From NCBI GenBank assembly GCA_013821025.1, contig JACDHN010000089.1:1-8602 (forward strand): DNA of 8,602 nt, written 5' to 3'. The notes beneath the pieces are model-generated. The model worked only from the letters and a program-made list of their open reading frames with translations, was not told where the DNA came from and did not search any database. The stretch's first letter is position 1, and each line of letters begins with the position of its first letter. Source of the DNA: Acidimicrobiia bacterium. Its GTDB lineage: Bacteria > Actinomycetota > Acidimicrobiia > Acidimicrobiales > Ilumatobacteraceae. Below, in pieces: positions 1 to 5,714 of the stretch. Both the position numbers and the translations under genes were made by a program.

Positions 1-83
1 TCACGGTGGCGCGCATCGACGGCCGATGGTGGATCACCAATAAGACCTACGCACACACTGGCGGATCGATGCCGGCCCACTGA
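1..83 (+). CDS. C-terminal end of a SnoaL/NTF2-like domain protein (partial)
   Basis: The frame starting at base 3 is open from the left edge to a TGA at 81-83 and gives 26 residues containing the stretch ARIDGRWWITNKTYAHTGG. A last beta strand of the form 'R-x-DGRW-x-I' followed by a Tyr/His-Thr-Gly tail is typical of the end of SnoaL-like / nuclear transport factor 2-like cone proteins in actinobacteria. These are small alpha+beta barrels, often of unknown substrate (cyclases, isomerases, dehydratases). Most of the gene lies outside the window, so catalytic residues cannot be judged. The family call rests on this short tail only; it could also be a related DUF4440-type domain. Confidence 0.5.
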   Translation, partial: TVARIDGRWWITNKTYAHTGGSMPAH

Positions 84-458
84 CGGCCAAGGTCACCACC
101 CACCACGCAGAACTGCCTGGTTCGTTAGGCATCGCGCTAACCCGGTGTGACCAATGGCGGCACGCCCGGAGTCGGCATTCGGCGTGCTCGTCGCCGTGGC
201 GGCGGCTCGTCACCCCCGCCCGTGTGTGCCAACCGCGGCTCAGGCTGCTGGTGTATCGACCCCGGTCTGCGACGTTCGGTAGCGCCGGACTCCGGCGATC
301 CCGAACGCGCCGTCTCCCTCCGGCTCGGCGCGATTATCGGATGCCCCCGACCGGCACTTCGGTGACGCGTCGGCACCTCGACGGCCATGATGCAGAATCG
401 CGCGCACGATCGTGGCGGCCGTCCGGGAACTCGCCGGTCGCATGGAAGGGGGACGGCA
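84..458. other. Intergenic gap with no supported gene
   Basis: No frame here shows a recognisable domain. The long open frames are Arg/Pro/Ser-rich and look like non-coding GC-rich sequence. A short dyad, GTTAG at 124-128 and CTAAC at 137-141, lies about 40 nt after the upstream stop but has no T run. The only clear signal is the ribosome binding site of the next gene at the right end. Confidence 0.5.
444..453 (+). promoter_or_regulatory. Ribosome binding site that fixes the GTG start of the MOSC gene
   Basis: The purine run GGAAGGGGGA ends 5 nt before the GTG at 459. The same frame opens at an ATG at 387, but the residues encoded between 387 and 458 are Arg/Gly-rich and lie before the family's usual start (V/M-x-E-L-W-R-H/Y-P-V-K). 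Starting at 459 gives the expected N-terminus. Confidence 0.75.
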
Positions 459-1214
459 GTGCACGTCGCCGAGCTGTGGCGCCATCCGGTCAAGTCGCTG
501 CAAGGTGAGCCGCTCGACGAGGCTGTCGTCGAGCACTCAGGGTTGTCGAGTGATCGCCGGTGGGGCATCGTCGACTGCGAGACCGGCATGGTGTTGACAG
601 CGCGGCGCGTTCCGTCGCTGTTGCTCGCGAGCTCCCGGCTCACTGGCGCGGAAGTCGAGCTGCGGCTCCCGGACGGCAACGTGGTCGCTGCGCCGAGCGC
701 GCACGCGGACGACGTCTTGTCGAACTGGATCGGCCGCCGAGTCGCGCTCGTTCACGTCGAGTCGTTCGGCGCGGGCGTCAGCGAGTACTTCCAGGACGCG
801 ACCGACGACAACAGCGCGGTCGTGTCGTGGACGATGCCACCGGGCCGGTTCGTCGACGCGCTCCCGCTGCTCGTCATCACGACCGCGAGCCTGCGCCAGG
901 GCCGCGCCCTCCACCCCGATGGCGCGTGGGAGACACGCCGGTTCCGGCCCAACATCGTGGTGGACGTCGAGGACGACGGGTGGGTCGAGGATGCATGGTG
1001 CGGACGCACGATCCGCGTCGGCACCGCGGCGGTGCAACCCGCTGTGCCGTGCGAGCGCTGCACGATGGTGACCCGGCCACAGCCGGGCCTCGATCGCGAC
1101 CTTGACGTCTTCAAGGCGCTCGCACGCCACCACGGCGCGACCTTCGGCGTCTGGACCACCGTGCTGACGCCCGGCGTCGTGCGCGTCGGCGACGAGGTAA
1201 CACTCACAGACTGA
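459..1214 (+). CDS. MOSC-domain molybdenum-cofactor-binding protein (YcbX/mARC-like)
   Basis: The 251-aa product has an N-terminal MOSC beta-barrel domain (about residues 2-115, opening ELWRHPVKSLQGE) and a C-terminal MOSC domain (about 125-251). RFRPNIVVDV at 161-170 is the usual mid-domain motif. PCERCTMVTRPQ at 197-208 contains the conserved Cys; Cys201 aligns by eye with the molybdenum-ligating Cys of the YcbX/mARC group (pattern RC-x-x-T-T). Proteins of this group carry sulfurated or related Moco and reduce N-hydroxylated compounds or act in sulfur transfer; the substrate here is unknown. YcbX proteins often have a C-terminal ferredoxin domain, which is absent, so an external electron donor would be needed. 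There is no signal peptide, so it is probably cytosolic. The GTG start is chosen for its ribosome binding site. The gene stands alone with no co-directional partner within 300 bp. Confidence 0.93.
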   Translation: MHVAELWRHPVKSLQGEPLDEAVVEHSGLSSDRRWGIVDCETGMVLTARRVPSLLLASSRLTGAEVELRLPDGNVVAAPSAHADDVLSNWIGRRVALVHVESFGAGVSEYFQDATDDNSAVVSWTMPPGRFVDALPLLVITTASLRQGRALHPDGAWETRRFRPNIVVDVEDDGWVEDAWCGRTIRVGTAAVQPAVPCERCTMVTRPQPGLDRDLDVFKALARHHGATFGVWTTVLTPGVVRVGDEVTLTD

Positions 1215-1215
1215 C

Positions 1216-1244
1216 CATGCCTTCGCGATCGCGATATAGGCATG
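1216..1244. terminator. Dyad directly after the MOSC stop codon, candidate terminator
   Basis: Perfect 7-bp arms CATGCCT (1216-1222) and AGGCATG (1238-1244) enclose a 12-bp palindrome TCGCGATCGCGA (1223-1234). The dyad begins 2 nt after the MOSC stop. There is no T run, so if it terminates transcription it would be of the stem-only type seen in actinobacteria. It could also be a protein-binding site. A second 12-bp palindrome, TCCCGATCGGGA, sits at 1254-1265. Confidence 0.45.
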
Positions 1245-1409
1245 ACGCCCAATTCCCGATCGGGATCGTCGGCGATCGGCGCGTCGTTCGGGAACCAAGG
1301 CTTGGAGCGTCCCAGAACAGGTAACGCCGGATCCGGGACAGCGTCGAGCCGGCGGTTCCGGATACGGACGGTCGCCGTTATCGAGCGTTGCTATCGGATA
1401 CCCGCCGGC

Positions 1410-1670
1410 TCAGGCGGCTCGCCGACGTGCCCCGCCGCTCGCCGACGCGTGCTCGTGGGATTCAGCCCGTTGCAACCAGGACGCGACGAATTGGAGCGTC
1501 GCACCGAGCACGACCAATCCGAGTCCGCAGCGTGCACCGACCTTCTCGCGCTTGGGGTTCCACGACTCGAGCATTATCCCGTCTCCCGTTGATGGATCGT
1601 GGAAGACGTACAGCAAGACGACGCCGATCAGGCCGACGACGATTCCGACCAACGAGAGGACAACCGGCAT
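1410..1670 (-). CDS. Small two-helix membrane protein of unknown function
   Basis: The ATG at 1670 gives 86 residues. Two hydrophobic segments, about residues 3-23 (VVLSLVGIVVGLIGVVLLYVF) and 46-66 (around GLGLVVLGATLQFVASWL), would span the membrane. They are separated by a polar loop with a Glu/Trp/Lys/Arg patch (ESWNPKREK, 35-43) and followed by a His/Arg-rich tail. I do not recognise a named family, but this layout is common among uncharacterised small actinobacterial membrane proteins. Third positions are mostly G/C. The frame stays open for 133 codons upstream of this ATG, but that extension is Arg/Pro-rich with no recognisable domain, so I start at the hydrophobic segment. No ribosome binding site is obvious, which lowers confidence in the exact start. 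Confidence 0.55.
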   Translation of the reverse strand: MPVVLSLVGIVVGLIGVVLLYVFHDPSTGDGIMLESWNPKREKVGARCGLGLVVLGATLQFVASWLQRAESHEHASASGGARRRAA

Positions 1671-1941
1671 GCCATGTACAGTCGCACCGATCTCACCCGA
1701 CCAGCGAGTCCGCGGTCGTCCGCCGGACTCGATGCCTCCACGTCCTGACCCCGGCGTTGGAGCACGCGCCCAGCGGGGGTCATCCGGCGGTACCGGGCAC
1801 GTCCAGCAGGCCGAGTGGTCCGCGTTACTCGGACGCGTCCGGTCGGGTCTCGACGCCTGGCGAGCGCCGGGAAGCCGTGCCGGGTCCCGGCGATCGAGGA
1901 CGCGACCGCAAATCGTTGCGGCGCGCCGTTTCCGGACAGGT
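1671..1941. other. Gap between the small membrane protein and the patatin frame
   Basis: I see no supportable gene. Both strands have long open frames, but all are Arg/Pro/Ser-rich without recognisable domains. Confidence 0.4.
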
Positions 1942-2850
1942 TCAGCTGCCGCGCCGTGGCGGCGGTGTCGTGGCGCTGTCGGGAACTGTGCTGAGGACGT
2001 CAGCCGTGACGGTCGTGGTCGTGTAGCCCACTTGGTTGGGCGCTGGTCGACGAGGGATCGACGGGCCATGCAGCGTGAGGTTGGAGGACTCCTCGTTCAA
2101 GCGGCCGGCCTGCGAGAAGTCCGTCGGGGAGACCTTGATCGGGCACAACGTCGGCACGATGCGCATGCTGCGTCGGTCGGCGTAGCGATCGGCGTCGATG
2201 CGCAGTCGCTGTTGGATCAGCAGGCTGATCGCCTGCAAGGCGTTCGCCGGCGCCCCGTGCGGCACGGCTTCGAGGGCACACGCGTATCCGCACGGCAGCA
2301 CCCATACGGTGGTTGCCTCGCGCGCGCGGTGTGCGAGATGGGGCAGTTGTTGACCACGCCCCCGTCGACGAGGTGGCATCCGTCGATGGTCACCGATGTG
2401 AAGACGCCGGGGATCGCCGCGCTGGCGCAGATCGCGTCGATCGCGTCGCCTTCGCTGAGCAGGTGGTCGCGTCCGCTCGTGATGTCGGTGGCGACGACGT
2501 GGATCGGCGTGAACGCATCCTCGAGCTGGCCGAAGGTCAGCTCCCGCTCGAGCAGTCGGCGCAGGCCCGAGGACGGGACGAGGTGATCGGTCTGCCCGAT
2601 GGAAGCCGCGCAGCCCGCCGAGCAGTCTGGTGGGGAACACGTCCGAGCGGCGCAGACCGCGCCACACGGCGGCAAGCTCGTCGATGTCGGCCTCGGGGCC
2701 CCGCCCGGCGACCCACGCCCCGTTGAACGCGCCGACCGACGTGCCGACGATGACGTCAGGGTGGATGTTGGCTGCGAACAAGGCGTGCAGCATTCCGACC
2801 TGCACGGCGCCGAGGTTTCCCCCACCGCAGAGCACGAACGCCGTCGACAC
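1942..2850 (-). pseudogene. Patatin-like phospholipase (esterase/lysophospholipase), broken by two frameshifts
   Basis: The product is a patatin-fold serine hydrolase, a family that cleaves acyl esters of phospholipids. The GTG at 2850 opens frame A: oxyanion-hole motif CGGGNLG (residues 8-14), then nucleophile elbow GTSVG (36-40) with Ser38. At about 2601-2602 an extra base moves the homology to another frame, which carries TDHLVPSSGLRRLLE, HVVATDITSG, and the catalytic Asp in DGG (Asp codon 2364-2366). At a (CG)5 run, 2319-2328, it returns to frame A, which continues with TTVWVLPCGYACAL and VPTLCPIKVSPTDFSQAG, both typical of the family's C-terminal part. Similarity fades by about 2095; the frame A stop is at 1942, so the last roughly 50 residues may not be native. 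An in-frame TGA three codons before 2850 limits the start. All catalytic parts survive, so this is either a very recent pseudogene or an intact gene with indel errors in the assembly. Confidence 0.85.
2026..2041 (-). terminator. Small hairpin near the end of the patatin gene
   Basis: Arms GCCCA (2026-2030) and TGGGC (2037-2041) enclose a 6-nt loop, just past where the patatin similarity ends on the minus strand. There is no T run. It is weak evidence for a terminator, but it would fit a true patatin end before 2041 if a further indel exists. Confidence 0.2.
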
Positions 2851-2859
2851 CAGACGTCA

Positions 2860-2865
2860 AGCCTA
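2860..2865 (-). promoter_or_regulatory. Possible -10 element for a leaderless patatin transcript
   Basis: On the minus strand TAGGCT fits the actinobacterial TANNNT -10 consensus and lies 9 nt before the GTG at 2850, which has no ribosome binding site. This is the spacing of a leaderless start. No convincing -35 box is visible. Confidence 0.3.
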
Positions 2866-3208
2866 CGACCGCCGGACTGGCAGAACGGGTTCGCGACCGG
2901 CGACCCAGGCATCGGCCGTCGGGTGAGGCCACGTGTTCACCGATGACGAAGTCCTCCCCGCCCGTTGGCCACACGAGCTAGGCGACACCGTCGCGCCGAG
3001 CGCGGGGCGACGACGTCTTCGCCCTTCGTCCAGATCACCGCCGGGACCTTGGTGCGGCCGGGCGGGGACAGGGCGCTCGTTCGCGCGGCGTTGCTCGCGG
3101 ACTGCGATCGTTCGTGGCCGCACTGCTCGCCGCGGTGTGGCGTCTGCTCGAACGTGGGGCTGCGTCGGGACGAGCTGGCGGTGCTCCGTGGGGCTTGACC
3201 GGCACCGA
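2866..3208. other. Unassigned coding-like segment between two minus-strand genes
   Basis: No family is recognised, but third positions are almost all G/C in one phase from about 3000 to 3198, which suggests protein coding now or until recently. The phase is shared by a plus frame (TAGTLVRPGGDRALVRAALL, then a Cys-rich C-x6-C-x3-C-x2-C stretch and GLRRDELAVLRGA before a TGA at 3196-3198) and a minus frame (GRTKVPAVIWTKGEDVVAP). On the minus strand a second coding-like piece in another frame, WPTGGEDFVIGEHVASPDG, follows to the left of about 2990. This looks like one small gene with a frameshift, or two eroded ones. The strand cannot be settled from wobble composition alone. Confidence 0.3.
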
Positions 3209-4147
3209 TCAGGGGATGACGAGGCGGAGGCCGTCGTCGGCGGCGTAGACCACGCCACCGTCGCCGAGGATCACGATCGCTGTGCGGCAGTCGGTGGCGA
3301 GGGTGCCTTCCAGGCGGGGGCGCCCCTCGACCAGTCGGTACCGCAGCAGCGCCCCGCTCTTGTACCCGCAGACCACCAGTTCGTCGGAGCCGAGGTGGTC
3401 GATGCCCGACGGTGCAGTACCCGTCGGCAGCTCGATCGGGTCGTTGTCCGCACCGTCGCCGCGTACGAGCCGTTCGCCGGTGTCGCCGGGTGAGTTGTCG
3501 GCGACCCAGATGGCGCCGTCATCGAGAACCGTGAAGGCGAACGGGTTGTTCCACCCCGACGACACCAGCCGGGGTTGCTGGCCTGGCAGCCCATCGGGGT
3601 CGAGGGACACGAGCTTGCCGTTGATCGCGGCCGGGTCGTCCTGTCGCTCGTTCTGCAACAGGTCGCCGATGCCGATGACCAGCCGAGCGTCGCGGAACGC
3701 CAGGTGGCCGCCGTTGGCACGGTCGACGCTGGACGGGCCCTCCCAGACAAGCCGGGTCGGCCCCGGCGCAACCTGGCCGACGACGAGTCGGCCGTCAGGC
3801 CGCGTCCACGACGCGAACGTCTGCCCGGTGGCGTCGACGGCGACGCCGAGCAGACCTCGCTGGCCGTCTGCTCGCACCTCGACTCGAGCGACCGGCGGTC
3901 CCACCGTGCCGGTGGCCGAGACGTCCTCGACCACGCCACTGGCTCGGATCCCGACCCGCAGCGAGCCGTCGGGCAGGGCGACCAGCGCCGTCACGTCGGT
4001 GACATCCGGCACCAGCAGGCGCGATCGGGCCGCCGGACCCGTCTCCGAGCCCCCACCGCACGCCGCCAGCCCAACGGCCAGCGCGGTCGCGGCGAGGCGT
4101 CCCCGTCGTCGCCTAACTCCACGACGTTCGAGCAGTCGGTGCCGCAC
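3209..4147 (-). CDS. Secreted beta-propeller lipoprotein of the glucose/sorbosone dehydrogenase fold
   Basis: The GTG at 4147 gives 312 residues. An Arg-rich n-region and hydrophobic core lead to the lipobox LAAC (Cys30), so it is probably a lipid-anchored extracytoplasmic protein. From about residue 50 on it has repeated propeller-blade patterns of the GSDH/YliI group: RGLLGVAVD (97-105), NGGHLAF (145-151), GIGD (159-162), GKLVSLDPDG (177-186), NPFAF (201-205) and GAIWVADN (211-218). In quinone-dependent members the catalytic His lies just before the 'GG-x-L' blade and a PQQ-binding Arg lies in 'G-x-RNP'. Here those positions are Ala144 and Asn200 by my eye alignment, while Asp162 is kept. 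It may therefore bind a ligand rather than oxidise sugar with PQQ. The frame is open to an ATG at 4279, but residues before 4147 are Arg-rich and would bury the signal peptide. Start uncertain; family fairly sure. Confidence 0.83.
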   Translation of the reverse strand: MRHRLLERRGVRRRRGRLAATALAVGLAACGGGSETGPAARSRLLVPDVTDVTALVALPDGSLRVGIRASGVVEDVSATGTVGPPVARVEVRADGQRGLLGVAVDATGQTFASWTRPDGRLVVGQVAPGPTRLVWEGPSSVDRANGGHLAFRDARLVIGIGDLLQNERQDDPAAINGKLVSLDPDGLPGQQPRLVSSGWNNPFAFTVLDDGAIWVADNSPGDTGERLVRGDGADNDPIELPTGTAPSGIDHLGSDELVVCGYKSGALLRYRLVEGRPRLEGTLATDCRTAIVILGDGGVVYAADDGLRLVIP

Positions 4148-4228
4148 GCCCTCGGCATCGACCCCGCCGCGCGGTCGGCGTCCGAGACGTCCCCGATCCC
4201 CATGGCATCGTGGAGCCAAGGCGCGCCC

Positions 4229-4242
4229 TGGTCGGCCGACCA
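4229..4242. promoter_or_regulatory. 14-bp perfect palindrome in the divergent spacer, possible operator
   Basis: TGGTCGGCCGACCA is self-complementary and lies in the 236-bp spacer between the minus-strand propeller lipoprotein (start 4147) and the plus-strand rhodanese (start 4384). Its position would suit a dimeric regulator of both genes, but a palindrome of this length is not rare in several kb of GC-rich DNA. Confidence 0.3.
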
Positions 4243-4369
4243 CCCGACAGGCCAGCTCCTCGGGCTTCGATGACGCCACGACCGAAGTCTAGGACGTCCC
4301 CGCGTCGGCGGTCGTGGAAGCCAACGTGCGCGAACTCCTTCCCGACCCCCGGTACGCCAAGGAAGCCGG

Positions 4370-4375
4370 TACGCT
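4370..4375 (+). promoter_or_regulatory. Possible -10 element for a leaderless rhodanese transcript
   Basis: TACGCT fits TANNNT and ends 8 nt before the ATG at 4384, which lacks a ribosome binding site. Transcription would then begin at or next to the A of the start codon. No clear -35 box is seen. Confidence 0.35.
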
Positions 4376-4383
4376 GCGACGTC

Positions 4384-4857
4384 ATGTCGCATCGTGCCCG
4401 TCGAATCAGCCGGGCCGCTACCGGCACGCTCGTTGCGCTCGTGCTCGTCGGTGTCGCGGCATGTTCGTCGTCGAGCGACAACGGCTCAGCAACCGCCTCC
4501 ACCGACGTGGCCGCCGGGTCGGCCACGTCGACACTGCTTGCTCCACGCGAGTTCGCCGGGTACCTCGATCAGAATCCCGACACCCCCGTCGTCAACGTGC
4601 ACGTGCCGTACGAGGGGCACATCGACGGCACCGACGCGTTCGTGGACTTCGAGACGATCGCAGCGTGGGAGGACCTTCCCGATGACCTCGACGCACCGAT
4701 CGTGCTCTACTGCAGGTCGGGGAACATGTCCGGCCAAGCCGCTGCCGACCTGACTGCGTTGGGCTATACGCACATCGTCGATCTCAAAGGTGGCATGAAC
4801 GCCTGGACGGCGGCGGGCTTCGAGCTGCTCGACGATCCGGCAGCCCCGATGGTCTGA
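4384..4857 (+). CDS. Rhodanese-domain lipoprotein (sulfurtransferase)
   Basis: The 157-aa product starts with a twin-Arg-containing n-region, a hydrophobic core and the lipobox VAAC (Cys27), followed by a Ser/Thr/Ala linker to about residue 52. The rhodanese domain fills 53-150: LAPREF near the start, then NVHVPYEGHIDGTDAF (71-86) in place of the classical D-x-R...GH-x-x-GA, and the active-site loop CRSGNMSG with catalytic Cys110. GYTHIVDLKGGMNAW (127-141) is the normal last strand and helix. Rhodaneses move sulfane sulfur through a persulfide on this Cys. The anchor places it outside the membrane, where it may handle thiosulfate or persulfide, or bind other partners. The NVH-x-PYEG-x-I-x-GTDAF variant is one I know from secreted actinobacterial rhodaneses. 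The start is chosen for the signal peptide; the frame extends to 4210 without domain support. Confidence 0.93.
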   Translation: MSHRARRISRAATGTLVALVLVGVAACSSSSDNGSATASTDVAAGSATSTLLAPREFAGYLDQNPDTPVVNVHVPYEGHIDGTDAFVDFETIAAWEDLPDDLDAPIVLYCRSGNMSGQAAADLTALGYTHIVDLKGGMNAWTAAGFELLDDPAAPMV

Positions 4858-5334
4858 CTGGACTCAGGCGTGTCGAATCGCTCGGATGCGCCGCGATAAG
4901 CCCGCCGAGGCTGCGTCCGACGGGCACATCGGCGATCCGCCACATCGCGATGTGTCGGACAGGCGCGCCACTACACCCGTTCCGACGGGGCGGCGATCAA
5001 CACGTTGGACCGATCGGCGCGCCCTCAAGCCGCACGTTCGTCAACGACACGCTCACTTGCCATCCGCCGTTTCTCGTCGGGCACCGCCGTCAGCTGCTGA
5101 GCCTCATCACGTCGCGCTCGGTCAACGCCGCCGCAATGCACGTTCGCCAGCAGTCGTTTCGCCGCAAGCGGCCTGAGCGCTCCGCACCAGCAACCCCGCC
5201 ATCAGCGCGCGTACGTCAGGCGAGCGCACGGCTGCGATCATCAGGGAAGGCAGTCCAGACAGCGTCACCCTCTGGTTCGACGACGATGGCGCGGGATCGT
5301 ACGGCGAGTTCCTCGACTCGATCCCCGAGGAGGT
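4858..5334. other. Gap after the rhodanese gene, no supported intact gene
   Basis: Bases 4858-5176 show no recognisable domain on either strand. From 5177 to about 5338 the plus frame after a TGA (5174-5176) has about 85% G/C in third positions and reads like protein (TAAIIREGSPDSVTLWFDDD, then EFLDSIPEEV), but has no start codon and runs into the antisense of the ROK remnant. The minus frame that continues from the ROK remnant shares the same wobble phase, so strand is not resolved by composition. Confidence 0.4.
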
Positions 5335-5475
5335 GATCAACCCGCCACCGATGCCCGTCCCGAGCCACAGCCCGAGCACGTCGTCGTGGCCCCGTGCGGC
5401 CCCAGCCACCCACTCACCGAGCAGGCCCACGTTCGCATCGTTCCCCAACACGACCGGCACCCCCAGTGCCTCAGC
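5335..5475 (-). pseudogene. Remnant of a ROK-family sugar kinase / transcriptional repressor
   Basis: Forty-seven codons on the minus strand give a clear ROK core: ALGVPVVLGNDANVGLLGEW, then GAARGHDDVLGLWLGTGIGGGLI. 'NDAN' and the 'LGTGIGGGL' phosphate loop are conserved in glucokinases, NagK and NagC/XylR-type repressors. The rest of the family is missing. After GGGLI the frame stays open to 5122 but lacks the expected GA-x-GE-x-GH and the Cys-rich zinc site. Upstream there is no D-x-G-x-T ATP motif; GVGVTGNGLV in another frame near 5520-5560 could be the shifted 'VGV-x-x-PGLV' strand. A complete ROK protein has about 300-400 residues, so at most a fragment of the domain remains. Origin by deletion plus frameshift is inferred. 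Confidence 0.7.
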
Positions 5476-5714
5476 ACGTGGCCGTCCATGTGGGTATCCA
5501 GATCCGATCAGACCCGGACCAGGCCGTTCCCGGTGACACCGACCCCGTTGTCTTCGTCGCCGAGTGCCGTGCGGCCCCACGAGTTCCGAGCGCGTGATTC
5601 TCGTTTCGTGGACCATGATGGGCGAACTGTTCTTCAACTCGCGGAGCAAGCACCGATGCGTGACGTTCCACTTCAATCGACCTGGGCGTCGACGGTGGCC
5701 CACGAGCCTGAGCC

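Noticed and set aside
124..141. GTTAG...CTAAC hairpin as a terminator for the left partial gene
   Set aside because: The stem is only 5 bp, the loop is 8 nt, there is no T run and it lies 40 nt after the stop.
537..1298. 253-codon minus-strand open frame
   Set aside because: It is the antisense of the MOSC gene, with long Arg/Ala runs typical of shadow frames in GC-rich DNA.
1552..2586. 344-codon plus-strand open frame
   Set aside because: Its left part is antisense to the small membrane protein and its right part antisense to the patatin; no domain is visible and the Arg content is very high.
3282..4292. 336-codon plus-strand open frame
   Set aside because: It is the antisense of the propeller lipoprotein; the composition is Ser/Arg/Thr/Pro-rich with no domain, while the minus strand has clear blade motifs and a lipobox.
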